In this document: piece by piece, positions 1 to 8,262 of the stretch
Layout: every line of letters begins with the position of its first letter
How positions within the stretch are numbered: position 1 is the stretch's first letter
Assembly: GCA_902527545.1 (NCBI GenBank)
Contig: CABZPR010000005.1
Span: 33,656-97,655, forward strand
Length of the DNA stretch: 64,000 bases
Direction of reading: 5' to 3'
Source: an uncultured Alphaproteobacteria bacterium
Lineage (GTDB): Bacteria; Pseudomonadota; Alphaproteobacteria; HIMB59
Made by a program: the position numbers and the translations under genes
The notes under the pieces: model-generated
Databases searched by the model: none
Seen by the model: only the letters and a program-made list of their open reading frames with translations
What the model was told of the DNA's origin: nothing

Positions 1-298
1 CTCTTTGTTTAAAAAAATAAAGTAAAGATATAATAAATTGCAAATCGTTTTCTTCCTCTATATAAACTACACCTTTGTTTATCAAACGCTCTTTGTTATA
101 TTTAAAGAAAAGGTTATTAAAGGGCTCACTTATAAGAGTCACTTTATTAATTTCATTTAATTCTTTTTCATTTAAAAAATTTAAACTTTCTAACTCATAT
201 ATTGAAGATTTGATTATATGAGTAACATCCTCTTTGTTCAAAGAGCTAAGATATTCGATCTGAGATTTTAATTCTTGAAAATTATTACGGAATTCCAT
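1..298 (-). CDS. Unknown protein, partial (3' end beyond the window)
   Basis: I do not recognise this gene. It begins with an ATG (MEFRNNFQEL) that shares one base with the proA stop codon (TAATG), so it is translationally coupled to proA and is the next member of the proBA operon. About 99 codons are open to the window edge with no stop. The visible part is acidic and charged, rich in Glu, Asn, Lys and Leu, with no signal peptide, no membrane segment and no cysteine. In many alphaproteobacteria proA is followed by nadD, but the N-terminal nucleotide-binding pattern of NadD (G-x-F-D-P) is absent here, so it is not nadD. Confidence 0.65.
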   Translation of the reverse strand, partial: MEFRNNFQELKSQIEYLSSLNKEDVTHIIKSSIYELESLNFLNEKELNEINKVTLISEPFNNLFFKYNKERLINKGVVYIEEENDLQFIISLLYFFKQR

Positions 299-1551
299 TA
301 AGGCCTAGTGGTGTGATTGCCTATTACTTGATATTTAAATGTTGTTAGGTGTTTTGCTCCTACTGGCCCTCTCACATGAAGCTTGTCAGTAGAAATACCT
401 ATTTCTGCTCCAAATCCGAATTCTCCACCATCAGCAAATTGAGTGGAAGCATTATTCATTAAAATGGCACTTTTACAGTTTTGAAAGAAATACTCTATAG
501 ATTGTTGATTGTTACTTAAACAGCTCTCGGTATGTCCACTAGAATATTTGTTTATATGCTCTACACATTCTTCAACATTATCAACTAGTTTTACTGTAAT
601 TTTCTTATCTAAATATTCAGTTGACCAATCTTCTTCTGTTGCATCTCGATCGATTGAATAAATATCTTTGAGTCGACTACATCCAATAATTTCACATCCT
701 TGTGATTTTAAATTATCTAAAACAGATAAAATATCTTCTGCTGAATTATTAGAGTGTATAAGTAAAGTCTCTGTTGCACCACAAATCTCTGGTCTTCTCA
801 GCTTGGCATTTGCGATGACCTCAGTGGCTTTATCTTTATCATATCCTTCATCCCAAAAAGTATGACACAAACCTTCCAAATGTTTAATTGTAGGAACTCT
901 TGAATTTTTAGAAATTGTTTCAATTAACGATTTTCCCCCACGAGGAATAATCACATCTACATCTCCTTCAGCTTTTAACAACTCTTCAACAAAACTACGA
1001 TCAGTATTTTGAATAAAACAGACAAGATGAGTATCAAAATTTAAATCTTTTAAAGCATCTTGAATGCACTCATAAAGTTTTTTATTAGTTTCGATACACT
1101 CAGAGCCTCCTCTAAGAATAGAAATATTTCCAGATCTAAGGCAAAGACATGCAGCATCTATTGTGACATTAGGTCGAGACTCATAAATAATACCAATCAC
1201 ACCAATAGGCACTGAGACTTTTGTAAATTGCAACCCATTAGTGGCATTGGTCCAACTTTCTAAAGTTTGATCAAGTGGATCTTGCATTTGAGCTATTTTC
1301 TCTACGTCACGAGATAGTTGATCTATTTTTTCTGAAGTCAAAACTAATCTATTAATCATAGGTGCAGAAATATTATTTGATTTAGCTCTTTCTACATCTG
1401 CTTGATTAGCTTTTAAAATTTCATTTTTATTAGATAATAGAAAACCACTAATATTCATTAAAATTCTACTTCTATCCTCTGCAGATAGTTTAGACATGGC
1501 ACTCGATGCCCTCTTTGAATGGTTTAAAATTTCTTGAAAATAGTCACTCAT
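298..1551 (-). CDS. proA: Gamma-glutamyl phosphate reductase
   Basis: Second enzyme of proline synthesis: NADPH-dependent reduction of gamma-glutamyl phosphate to glutamate semialdehyde in the cytoplasm. The 417-residue length is normal for ProA. The aldehyde-dehydrogenase-like fold is shown by YESRPNVTIDA near residues 123-133, and the catalytic cysteine is C257 in NAKLRRPEICGATETLL (248-264). The gene follows proB with a 4-nt ATGA overlap, as expected for two enzymes that hand over an unstable intermediate. No oddity seen. Confidence 0.97.
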   Translation of the reverse strand: MSDYFQEILNHSKRASSAMSKLSAEDRSRILMNISGFLLSNKNEILKANQADVERAKSNNISAPMINRLVLTSEKIDQLSRDVEKIAQMQDPLDQTLESWTNATNGLQFTKVSVPIGVIGIIYESRPNVTIDAACLCLRSGNISILRGGSECIETNKKLYECIQDALKDLNFDTHLVCFIQNTDRSFVEELLKAEGDVDVIIPRGGKSLIETISKNSRVPTIKHLEGLCHTFWDEGYDKDKATEVIANAKLRRPEICGATETLLIHSNNSAEDILSVLDNLKSQGCEIIGCSRLKDIYSIDRDATEEDWSTEYLDKKITVKLVDNVEECVEHINKYSSGHTESCLSNNQQSIEYFFQNCKSAILMNNASTQFADGGEFGFGAEIGISTDKLHVRGPVGAKHLTTFKYQVIGNHTTRP

Positions 1552-2666
1552 CTCGATCTCACCAAGTTATCTTTATGAATAATCTCATCCTCTCGGACAA
1601 AACCAAGAATTTGACTGAATTCTGATGATTTTTTACCTTTTATTTTATCCATTTCTTGAAAATCATAATTAATCATGCCTCTAGCTAACTCTTTTTTATT
1701 GTAATGGATCGAAACAGTATCACCACGATAAAACTTTCCATCGATTGACTTTACACCGATTGCCAACAGACTTGAATTTTTCTTGAGTGCTTTTGAGGCC
1801 CCTTCATCAATATGAACAATTGCTTTTTGTATTGGTCTATTCCAAATCCATTGCTGGCGGCTTGTCAGAATATTTTTGGAAGGGTGAAACCATGTTGAAG
1901 ATTGAGGATCAATCTTACTCAAAGGATTATTCACCAAACCATTTGATATGATCATGGTGGATCCAGATTGAATACAGAGTTTTGCAGCATTGATTTTTGC
2001 CAACATCCCACCAGAACCAAACTCACTTAAATCTTTATCAATATATTTTTCTATTTGTTGATCAACCTCTTCAACAGATGTAATCAGTTTAGCTTGTAAT
2101 GATTTTTTAGGATTTGCAGTATACAGACCATTCACATCAGATAATAAAATTAATAACTCTGCTGACAGGGCATTTGCAATCATAGCAGAAAGTTTATCAT
2201 TATCTCCAAAACGAATTTCTTCTGTCGAGGTAGTATCATTTTCATTAATTATTGGAACAACATTTAAATCCATGAGAGAGTAAATTGTATTTCTGATGTT
2301 CAAATATTTTCTTCTTTCGTTTAAATCTTCAGCTGTTATTAAAATCTGAGAACTTTGAATATTTAATTTTGCAAAAGCTTTTTGCCATTGTTGCGAGAGT
2401 TGTATTTGACCTATTGATGCAGCAGCCTGCTTTTCATGCAAATTAGTCAACTTTTTTTTTGAGAGTATATTCCTACCTAAAGCGATTGCACCAGATGAAA
2501 CAATGATTATCTTAGAACCTCTCTTTTGGAGTTCTTTCACATCTGCAATTAGGGAGCTTAGCCATTTTTTCCTCAGCACATGCTTTTCATTAACTAAAAT
2601 ATTTGAGCCAACTTTAATGACAATAACTTTTGATTTTTTAGCTAATTCTAAAAATTTTTTATTCAT
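1548..2666 (-). CDS. proB: Glutamate 5-kinase
   Basis: First enzyme of proline synthesis, phosphorylating glutamate with ATP. It has the amino-acid kinase domain (residues about 12-260), with VIVIKVGSN near 14-22, SSGA at 57-60, NENDT at 141-145, FGDNDKLSA at 153-161 and LLSDVNGLY at 174-182, followed by a C-terminal PUA domain (about 275-365). The 372-residue length fits the two-domain form. It overlaps obgE by 8 nt upstream and proA by 4 nt downstream, so the three are one transcription unit. Feedback inhibition by proline is typical of the family but cannot be read here. Confidence 0.97.
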   Translation of the reverse strand: MNKKFLELAKKSKVIVIKVGSNILVNEKHVLRKKWLSSLIADVKELQKRGSKIIIVSSGAIALGRNILSKKKLTNLHEKQAAASIGQIQLSQQWQKAFAKLNIQSSQILITAEDLNERRKYLNIRNTIYSLMDLNVVPIINENDTTSTEEIRFGDNDKLSAMIANALSAELLILLSDVNGLYTANPKKSLQAKLITSVEEVDQQIEKYIDKDLSEFGSGGMLAKINAAKLCIQSGSTMIISNGLVNNPLSKIDPQSSTWFHPSKNILTSRQQWIWNRPIQKAIVHIDEGASKALKKNSSLLAIGVKSIDGKFYRGDTVSIHYNKKELARGMINYDFQEMDKIKGKKSSEFSQILGFVREDEIIHKDNLVRSR

Positions 2667-3645
2667 CTTGTAAATATTCCAAACATAAATTTGTTAATTG
2701 ATCTAATTGATGGCCCGTTGCAGCTGAAATCAATTTAACTTCTTGATTTAAAGTCTCAAATTCTTTTTTAATTTCCTCAACCCTTTTCTGATCAGCAATT
2801 TCAATCTTATTTAGTGCAATAATTTCTTTTTTTTGTTCTATTTTACCTCCATAATTTAAAAGTTCTTGTCGAATAACTTTATAATTTTCAAAAGGTTTTT
2901 CTTCAGTGATATCTACGACATGAATTAAAATTTTACATCTTTCAACATGGGATAAGAAATCATGACCTAGTCCTTTCCCAGCACTAGCATGTTCTATGAG
3001 TCCAGGTATATCTGCTAATACAAATTCAAGATCTTCTTTTTGAACCATTCCGATGTGTGGATGAAGTGTTGTAAAGGCATAATCAGCAACTTTTGACTTA
3101 GCATTCGTTACAAAATTTAAAATTGAAGATTTACCTGCATTTGGCATTCCCACCAAACCAACATCAGCTAATATTTTCAGTTTTAATCTGACAGTTGACT
3201 CTTGTCCTTTTTCTCCTTGTTGGAACTTACGAGGTGCTCTATTAGTAGAACTTTTAAAGTGAGCATTGCCTTTGCCTCCCTGACCTCCTCTTAAAAAATG
3301 ATAAGTTTCATCATCTTTTAAAATCTCATGAATTTTAATACTCATGTCTTCGGTGTATATCTCAGTTCCACAAGGGACGTCTAAAATAAGGTCTTTACCG
3401 CTTGCGCCAGTTTTTAATTGACCAGCACCACCCATACCATTTTGCGCATTATGATGCTGGTTAAAACGATATCTTTGGAGAGTGTTGATTCCTTTATTCC
3501 CTCGAAAAATAACATCACCACCTTTTCCACCATTTCCACCATTAGGACCTCCGTACTCCACAAATTTTTCTCTTCGAAAACTAAGAGCGCCGTGCCCACC
3601 ATTTCCTGATTTAATATATATTTTTGCTTTATCTATAAATGCCAT
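2659..3645 (-). CDS. obgE: Obg family GTPase (ribosome assembly)
   Basis: Essential GTPase acting in 50S subunit maturation. It has a glycine-rich Obg fold (about residues 1-158) and then a G domain: G1 GMPNAGKSS (166-174), G2 region TTLHPH (192-197), G3 DIPG (212-215), G4 NKIE (279-282), G5 SAA (307-309). G4 carries Glu where NKxD is usual. At 328 residues it has no C-terminal OCT domain, as in many alphaproteobacteria. It follows rpmA by 32 nt and overlaps proB by 8 nt; the rplU-rpmA-obgE order is widely conserved in bacteria and supports the assignment. Confidence 0.97.
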   Translation of the reverse strand: MAFIDKAKIYIKSGNGGHGALSFRREKFVEYGGPNGGNGGKGGDVIFRGNKGINTLQRYRFNQHHNAQNGMGGAGQLKTGASGKDLILDVPCGTEIYTEDMSIKIHEILKDDETYHFLRGGQGGKGNAHFKSSTNRAPRKFQQGEKGQESTVRLKLKILADVGLVGMPNAGKSSILNFVTNAKSKVADYAFTTLHPHIGMVQKEDLEFVLADIPGLIEHASAGKGLGHDFLSHVERCKILIHVVDITEEKPFENYKVIRQELLNYGGKIEQKKEIIALNKIEIADQKRVEEIKKEFETLNQEVKLISAATGHQLDQLTNLCLEYLQDE

Positions 3646-3677
3646 AACAGTTTAATTTGAGGTTTTTTTAAGTGGGT

Positions 3678-3923
3678 TTAGTTAACGCAAACAAACTGTC
3701 TGTTTCGAGATTTTTTAAACAGAACTTTGCCTTCAACTAAGGAGAAAAGAGTATGATCTTTTCCAATCCCAACATTTTCGCCCGGGTAAAATTTTGTACC
3801 ACGCTGACGAACAATAATATTTCCAGGAATTACGTGTTCTCCACCAAACTTTTTAACCCCAAGCCTTCTACCAGCCGAGTCTCTTCCGTTTTTGGAACTT
3901 CCACCTGCTTTTTTTGTTGCCAT
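3678..3923 (-). CDS. rpmA: 50S ribosomal protein bL27
   Basis: Ribosomal protein L27, whose N-terminus reaches the peptidyl transferase centre. The start [16 protein letters not shown] and the motif [16 protein letters not shown] are classic L27 signatures. The 81-residue length is normal. It lies 4 nt after rplU. The N-terminus has no Firmicutes-style cleavable extension. Confidence 0.98.
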   Translation of the reverse strand: MATKKAGGSSKNGRDSAGRRLGVKKFGGEHVIPGNIIVRQRGTKFYPGENVGIGKDHTLFSLVEGKVLFKKSRNRQFVCVN

Positions 3924-3927
3924 AGTT

Positions 3928-4452
3928 TTACTTTTTTACCTCAGTTGTTTCTTTTTTCACAGTCTTTTTTTCTTTAGGTTCAACCTTTTTAGGTTTCTCA
4001 GCTTTAGCTTCAACTTTTTTTGTTTCTGTAGCTTTTACTTCAGTATTTTTTGAAGTTTCAGCCTTTTTTTCAACTTTTTTTGGAGTTTCTTCTTTCGGCG
4101 CAGCTTTCTTTACCGGCTCTTTAAAGCTTTCTTCTCCTATGGCTGACTTGATTGCCATGACCTTTAGTATAGAGATATATTGACGATGACCTTTAGTTCT
4201 TTGAAAATGTTTTCTTCTATTTTTTCTAAAAACTCTAATCTTATCGTCCCTTGTCTGGTACAGTAATTTTGCAGATACTTCAGCACCTTTTACAGCTGGA
4301 GAACCAAGTTCAAACTTATCTCCATTTCCAACTGCAACGATATCTTTAAAAGATATTGTATCACCAACGTTACCCTCTATTTTATCAATCTTTAAAACAT
4401 CTCCTGGAGACACTTTAAATTGCTTACCAACTGATTTAAGAACTGCGTACAT
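3928..4452 (-). CDS. rplU: 50S ribosomal protein bL21 with charged C-terminal tail
   Basis: Ribosomal protein L21. The core (residues 1 to about 105) begins [14 protein letters not shown] and contains the rRNA-binding segment [17 protein letters not shown] (75-91). Beyond the usual length of about 103 residues there is a tail of about 68 residues, almost entirely Lys, Glu, Ala, Thr, Pro and Val, with a repeating pattern of KKVE/KAE units. Such disordered tails occur on L21 in alphaproteobacteria; their role is unknown to me. It is the first gene of the rplU-rpmA-obgE-proB-proA unit, with its own promoter upstream. Confidence 0.96.
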   Translation of the reverse strand: MYAVLKSVGKQFKVSPGDVLKIDKIEGNVGDTISFKDIVAVGNGDKFELGSPAVKGAEVSAKLLYQTRDDKIRVFRKNRRKHFQRTKGHRQYISILKVMAIKSAIGEESFKEPVKKAAPKEETPKKVEKKAETSKNTEVKATETKKVEAKAEKPKKVEPKEKKTVKKETTEVKK

Positions 4453-4464
4453 AATAAGTCGGTC

Positions 4465-4492
4465 AATATATATAGGTCTTTATTTATGTCAA
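4465..4492 (-). promoter_or_regulatory. Sigma70-type promoter of the rplU operon
   Basis: On the minus strand, TTGACA (4492-4487) is followed by a 16-nt spacer and TATATT (4470-4465), giving a near-consensus housekeeping promoter. It leaves only about 12 nt between the -10 box and the rplU ATG, so the transcript would have a very short or no leader. The assignment is by consensus match only. Confidence 0.6.
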
Positions 4493-4541
4493 TAGTCAAA
4501 AATGCAATAAAATAGGGATTTATTTGAGGATTAGTTTTTGA

Positions 4542-4955
4542 TTAATTTATTTTGCAAGACTTACACAAAACATAAAATTCAAGGTTATACCTTGTGATTT
4601 CTAATTGATTATCCTTAACCAGATCACTGACACTATCCTTTAAATATTTATTTTTAATCTCTTTTACCTTTCCACATCTCTCGCAAATGGTAAAAGCGGT
4701 ATTGCTCGCACAGTTTGAGTTATTACATATTATAAATGAGTTAATACTCTCAATTTTGTGAATTTTTCCTAATTCAACCAATTTATCTAAAGCTCTGTAA
4801 ACTTGAAGAGGTGAGTTTAAACCCTCTTTCTTCAGACTGTCTAATATAAAGTATGCCTTTAAAGGCTCACCACTGTTTTGCAAGAGATCAAGAACAATTC
4901 TTTGATTTTTGGTCAAACTTTGATTTTTTTTAGAATGTGAATGTGTTGAACTCAT
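4542..4955 (-). CDS. zur: Fur-family regulator, Zur-like (zinc uptake repressor)
   Basis: DNA-binding metalloregulator expected to repress zinc uptake genes when zinc is plentiful. It has a winged-helix domain (about residues 12-72, recognition region SPLQVYRALDKLV) and a Cys-rich dimerisation/metal domain with CERC (91-94) and CKSC (131-134), the paired CxxC structural zinc site, plus C77 and C82. The Zur rather than Fur assignment rests on its position 1 nt downstream of znuB and on the double Zur-like box in the znuC/znuA gap. In that case it represses its own operon. The 137-residue length is normal. Confidence 0.85.
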   Translation of the reverse strand: MSSTHSHSKKNQSLTKNQRIVLDLLQNSGEPLKAYFILDSLKKEGLNSPLQVYRALDKLVELGKIHKIESINSFIICNNSNCASNTAFTICERCGKVKEIKNKYLKDSVSDLVKDNQLEITRYNLEFYVLCKSCKIN

Positions 4956-4956
4956 C

Positions 4957-5778
4957 TTAATTTGACAATTCTATTTTTTTTTTTGAAATTAGCAATTTTT
5001 TCAGAGGTATTAGAGTTAAGATAAAGACACCTAAGGCTATTGCTAGTATAGTTGGACCTGTTGGAGAATTCCAAATCATTGAAGTTTGTAATCCGAGGAC
5101 AACTGAAACAAGTCCTATCACTGATGAAATTATTGCCATTTGTATAGGGGTAGATGATAAATTTCTAGAGGCAGCAGCAGGTATTATTAGAAGACCTGTA
5201 ATTAATAATATTCCAACAATTTTAATTGAAATTGCTATTACGCTGGCAATTAGAATTGTAAAAATAGCATTAGCTAGATCAGCATTTAAACCTTCTGCTT
5301 TAGCTAATTCTAAATTTACAGTTGCAGCAAATAGAGGCCTCCAAATTAGTATTAACACTATCAAAACAATGCTTCCACCAATCCAAACGAACAAAACATC
5401 AGTGATGTTTACTGATAAAATATCACCAAAAAGTAGACCCATAAGATCAATTCTTATAAACGAAAGTATGCCTAATAGAACTAAACCAATTGCTAAAACT
5501 GAATGTGCTAAAAGACCTAGTAATGCATCATCAGGTAGATTGGTTCTTTTTTGTAAAAAAAGTAGTGATAAAGCAATAAAGCAAGAAACAGCAAAAACTG
5601 CAATGATCAGATTAAAATTCATCGCATAAGCGATAACAACACCTAACAATGCAGAGTGGGCGATTGTGTCACCAAAATAAGATAGTCTCCTCCAAATAAT
5701 AAAACATCCAAGTGGGCCTGTAATTAATGCCAAACCAATACCTGCTGCAAACGCTCTGATAATAAAATCATCAAACAT
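4957..5778 (-). CDS. znuB: Zinc ABC transporter permease
   Basis: Inner-membrane permease of the high-affinity zinc importer (ABC-3 family). The protein is hydrophobic throughout with about 8 predicted membrane spans, the N-terminal RAFAAGIGLALITGPLGC and the WRRLSYFGDTIAHSALLG segment typical of ZnuB/MntB-type permeases (about 29-46). It overlaps znuC by one base, and zur follows 1 nt after it. Metal choice (zinc rather than manganese) is inferred from the His-rich ZnuA and ZnuC partners and the Zur box. Confidence 0.94.
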   Translation of the reverse strand: MFDDFIIRAFAAGIGLALITGPLGCFIIWRRLSYFGDTIAHSALLGVVIAYAMNFNLIIAVFAVSCFIALSLLFLQKRTNLPDDALLGLLAHSVLAIGLVLLGILSFIRIDLMGLLFGDILSVNITDVLFVWIGGSIVLIVLILIWRPLFAATVNLELAKAEGLNADLANAIFTILIASVIAISIKIVGILLITGLLIIPAAASRNLSSTPIQMAIISSVIGLVSVVLGLQTSMIWNSPTGPTILAIALGVFILTLIPLKKLLISKKKIELSN

Positions 5779-6530
5779 TATTTATTTTTATCCGCCTTAT
5801 CTATGCTCCCATCAGGCAAATGATGATGATCATGATTATGCTTATACAGCGATAAAGTAGGATCAATATTACTACCAAATAGCTTAATGTATTCTTGATC
5901 TTTTATAACTGAACTGGGAATACCAGAACAGCAAACATGCCCATTGAGACAAATAACATAATCAGTTTGAGACATAACTACATGTAAGTTATGCGATATC
6001 AAAAGAATGCCACAATTAATTTTTTTTACAATTTCTTGAATTGTTTTGTATAAAGCAATCTCTCCAGAATAGTCTACCCCTTGAACAGGTTCATCTAATA
6101 CCAGAAAATGGGGTTCTTTAGCTATGGCACGGGCCATGAGTAATCGTTGAAATTCACCTCCTGATAAATTTCTTACATCTTCATTAATCAGATGTTGGAT
6201 ACCTGTAATTCCAAGTGCATCATTTATTTCACTAGTTTTATGCTTTGTTACTAAATTAACAAAATCTATTGACCTCAAGGGTAAAGACCAATCAATTGAA
6301 ATTTTTTGTGGTACATATGAAATTCTAATATCTTTTTTAATTGTGTTTGTACCTTCATCAGGTTTTAAAATATCTAAAGACATTTTAGCAGTAGTTGATT
6401 TACCTGATCCATTGGGGCCGATTAGTGTTACAATTTCTCCTTGTGAGACTTTTAAGGAAACACCCCGCACTAACCATTTTTGATTTCTAAAGACTCCACA
6501 ATTATTTAATTCAACCAGACTCTTATTCAT
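5778..6530 (-). CDS. znuC: Zinc ABC transporter ATPase
   Basis: Cytoplasmic ATPase driving zinc import with ZnuB and ZnuA. Walker A GPNGSGKST lies near residue 38-46, signature LSGGEFQR near 118-125 and Walker B FLVLDEP near 138-144, followed by the H-loop SHNLH. A short His/Asp-rich tail (HNHDHHHLPDG) at the C-terminus is common in ZnuC and probably binds zinc. It is the first gene of the minus-strand znuC-znuB-zur operon and starts 24 nt from the Zur-like operator region. Confidence 0.95.
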   Translation of the reverse strand: MNKSLVELNNCGVFRNQKWLVRGVSLKVSQGEIVTLIGPNGSGKSTTAKMSLDILKPDEGTNTIKKDIRISYVPQKISIDWSLPLRSIDFVNLVTKHKTSEINDALGITGIQHLINEDVRNLSGGEFQRLLMARAIAKEPHFLVLDEPVQGVDYSGEIALYKTIQEIVKKINCGILLISHNLHVVMSQTDYVICLNGHVCCSGIPSSVIKDQEYIKLFGSNIDPTLSLYKHNHDHHHLPDGSIDKADKNK

Positions 6531-6553
6531 TTTTTAATTTGACTTATTAATAG

Positions 6554-6585
6554 TGTTATATTATTACATATGTAATAGTATAACA
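6554..6585. promoter_or_regulatory. Double Zur-like operator between znuC and znuA
   Basis: Two 15-bp elements, TGTTATATTATTACA (6554-6568) and TGTAATAGTATAACA (6571-6585), each differ by one base from the Zur box pattern TGTTATAnTATAACA. They are mirror images of each other, so the whole 30-bp core 6555-6584 is an inverted repeat in which 14 of 15 base pairs match. The element sits between the divergent znuC and znuA starts and can control both. The match to Zur boxes is from known consensus; binding is inferred. Confidence 0.8.
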
Positions 6586-6603
6586 TTAGAGGTGGTAATT
6601 AAT

Positions 6604-7884
6604 ATGAATTTTTTCAAAAGATCAATATTTTTCGGACTTTCTTTTTTATTTTTAAGTTTTAATTCTCATGCAGATGTGAAAACGGACATTAAAGTAGTCA
6701 CTACAATAAAGCCTTTGCATTCATTGATATCAAGAATTATGGAAACAAGAGGAGAACCTCAATTAATTATTGAAGGTACAAATAATCCTCACACATTTGT
6801 TTTTAAACCATCTCATGCAAAAATGATTGAAGAAGCTGATATTATTTTTTGGATTGGCGAGGATTTAGAGGCTTTTATGGAAAAACCTTTAGACTCACTT
6901 GCTGAGAAAGCACAAGTTATTTCATTTATGGAGCTATCATCTATAGAAAAATTAAAATTTAGAGAAAAAAATATTTTTGATGATCATGATGGCCATGAAG
7001 ATGAACATGAAGGCCATGAGGATGAGGATGATCATGGTCACAAGGACGACGATCACGATGATGATCATGATGGCCATGAAGATGAACATGAAGGCCATGA
7101 GGATGAGGATGATCATGGTCACAAGGACGACGATCACGATGATGATCATGATGGCCATGAAGATGAACATGAAGGCCATGAGGATGAGGATGATCATGGT
7201 CACAAGGACGACGATCACGATGATGATCATGATGGCCATGAAGATGAACATGAAGGCCATGAGGATGAGGATGATCATGGTCACAAGGACGACGATCACG
7301 ATGATGATCATGATGGCCATGAAGATGAACATGAAGGTCACGATGACGATCACAAGGACGCACATGCGCATGCACACGGTGAGTTTGATCCACACATTTG
7401 GCTAGACCCAGAAAATGCTAAAGAAATGGTTAAAATTATCCGAGACGAATTAATTAAAATAGATCCAGATGGTCAAAGACAATATTCAGTTAATACTGCA
7501 GGGGCAACATTGGAACTAGATAATTTAATCAATAGTGTAGAAAAAGAATTATCAAAAGATATTAGCTATATTGTATTTCACGATGCTTACCAATATTTTG
7601 AGAATAGATTTGGAGTAATTCCTGCTGGAGCATTGACTTTAAATCCAGATGTTTTACCAGGAGCTAAACAAATAGCAGATATACAAGATGTTATAAATGA
7701 CAAAGGTATTAAATGTATTTTTTCTGAACCTCAATATAATCCAAAAATAATTGAAACTATCGGGAATGATATGAAAATTTCTACTGGTGTAATGGATCCT
7801 TTGGGAGCTTATATAGATGCTGGACCTTCAATGTATAGTGATCTAATTAATGGAATTGCAAATTCAATTAAAGATTGTCACTAA
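6604..7884 (+). CDS. znuA: Periplasmic zinc-binding protein ZnuA with repeated His/Asp/Glu loop
   Basis: Substrate-binding component of the zinc importer. I start it at 6604, 8 nt after an AGAGGTGG ribosome site; a start at 6553 would lie inside the operator. A signal peptide covers about residues 1-23 (ends SHA-DV). Zinc ligands expected from the family are visible: H39 (KPLHSLI), H264 (FDPHIWLDP) and the later HDAYQYF histidine. Residues 126 to about 258 form a very long acidic His-rich loop made of four identical 27-residue units and a partial fifth. This loop is far longer than the 20-40 residues usual in ZnuA. Confidence 0.96.
   Translation: MNFFKRSIFFGLSFLFLSFNSHADVKTDIKVVTTIKPLHSLISRIMETRGEPQLIIEGTNNPHTFVFKPSHAKMIEEADIIFWIGEDLEAFMEKPLDSLAEKAQVISFMELSSIEKLKFREKNIFDDHDGHEDEHEGHEDEDDHGHKDDDHDDDHDGHEDEHEGHEDEDDHGHKDDDHDDDHDGHEDEHEGHEDEDDHGHKDDDHDDDHDGHEDEHEGHEDEDDHGHKDDDHDDDHDGHEDEHEGHDDDHKDAHAHAHGEFDPHIWLDPENAKEMVKIIRDELIKIDPDGQRQYSVNTAGATLELDNLINSVEKELSKDISYIVFHDAYQYFENRFGVIPAGALTLNPDVLPGAKQIADIQDVINDKGIKCIFSEPQYNPKIIETIGNDMKISTGVMDPLGAYIDAGPSMYSDLINGIANSIKDCH
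6979..7341 (+). repeat. Perfect 81-bp tandem repeat inside znuA (4 copies plus a partial)
   Basis: The 81-bp unit starts at 6979, 7060, 7141 and 7222; the four copies appear identical base for base, and a partial fifth copy of about 39 bp from 7303 differs at its end. The period is a multiple of three, so copy number can change without breaking the frame. Each unit encodes 27 residues with 6 His and 15 Asp/Glu. The base composition is clearly richer in G and C than the surroundings. Confidence 0.97.
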
Positions 7885-7967
7885 TAAAATTTGAAATAAG
7901 TTTCAGAAAATTGAAATATTCATAGAAACTTAAAGGCTAAAAAAAAACTAATTTACATGTCTTTCTT

Positions 7968-7988
7968 ATAGGCATTTTATATGCCTAT
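7968..7988 (+). repeat. Perfect inverted repeat between znuA and irr
   Basis: ATAGGCAT (7968-7975), a 5-nt loop TTTAT, then ATGCCTAT (7981-7988). There is no T-run after it on plus, so it is not a standard terminator; it may be an operator or an mRNA hairpin. The first ATG of the small reading frame 7981-8145 lies in the right arm. The rest of the znuA-irr gap (7885-8262) shows nothing further that I can name. Confidence 0.5.
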
Positions 7989-8145
7989 GAGAAAAATTAA
8001 AAATAAAGTTTGTAATCTTAGAATAAAAAGACTTGTCGAGAAAAAATATTATCCAATATCATTTATTGATAGAGTAAATGTTATTTATCAATTGAACTCT
8101 CAAAAAAAAAATAAAGTGAATGTCACTAACATGAGTAAGCCTTGA
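7981..8145 (+). CDS. Possible small basic protein, 54 codons
   Basis: An open frame starting MPMRKIKNKVCNLRIKRL and ending TNMSKP. It is Lys/Arg/Asn-rich with one cysteine, no membrane span and no family I recognise. There is no clear ribosome site, and the start codon is buried in a perfect hairpin. It fills a 378-nt gap in a genome where gaps are short, which is the main argument for it being real. Confidence 0.3.
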   Translation: MPMRKIKNKVCNLRIKRLVEKKYYPISFIDRVNVIYQLNSQKKNKVNVTNMSKP

Positions 8146-8262
8146 TACAGCTAACTAAACAAAGTTATTTAAAACTCATTTCAATCTAATAGTGCTATTT
8201 TGTCTTTAATTTTTATCCTGAAAGTATTGATAAATAATGAAATTTAACATAGTTTAACTCTG

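Noticed and set aside
6979..7341. Repeat array taken for a CRISPR
   Set aside because: The units are directly adjacent with no unique spacers and lie in frame inside a coding gene.
6952..7405. Long open frames on both strands through the znuA repeat
   Set aside because: They follow from the 81-bp repeat, whose period is a multiple of three, so every stop-free frame repeats without stops. Their translations (runs of Met/Ile/Val or His/Asp/Arg) are not protein-like, and znuA fits the znu context.
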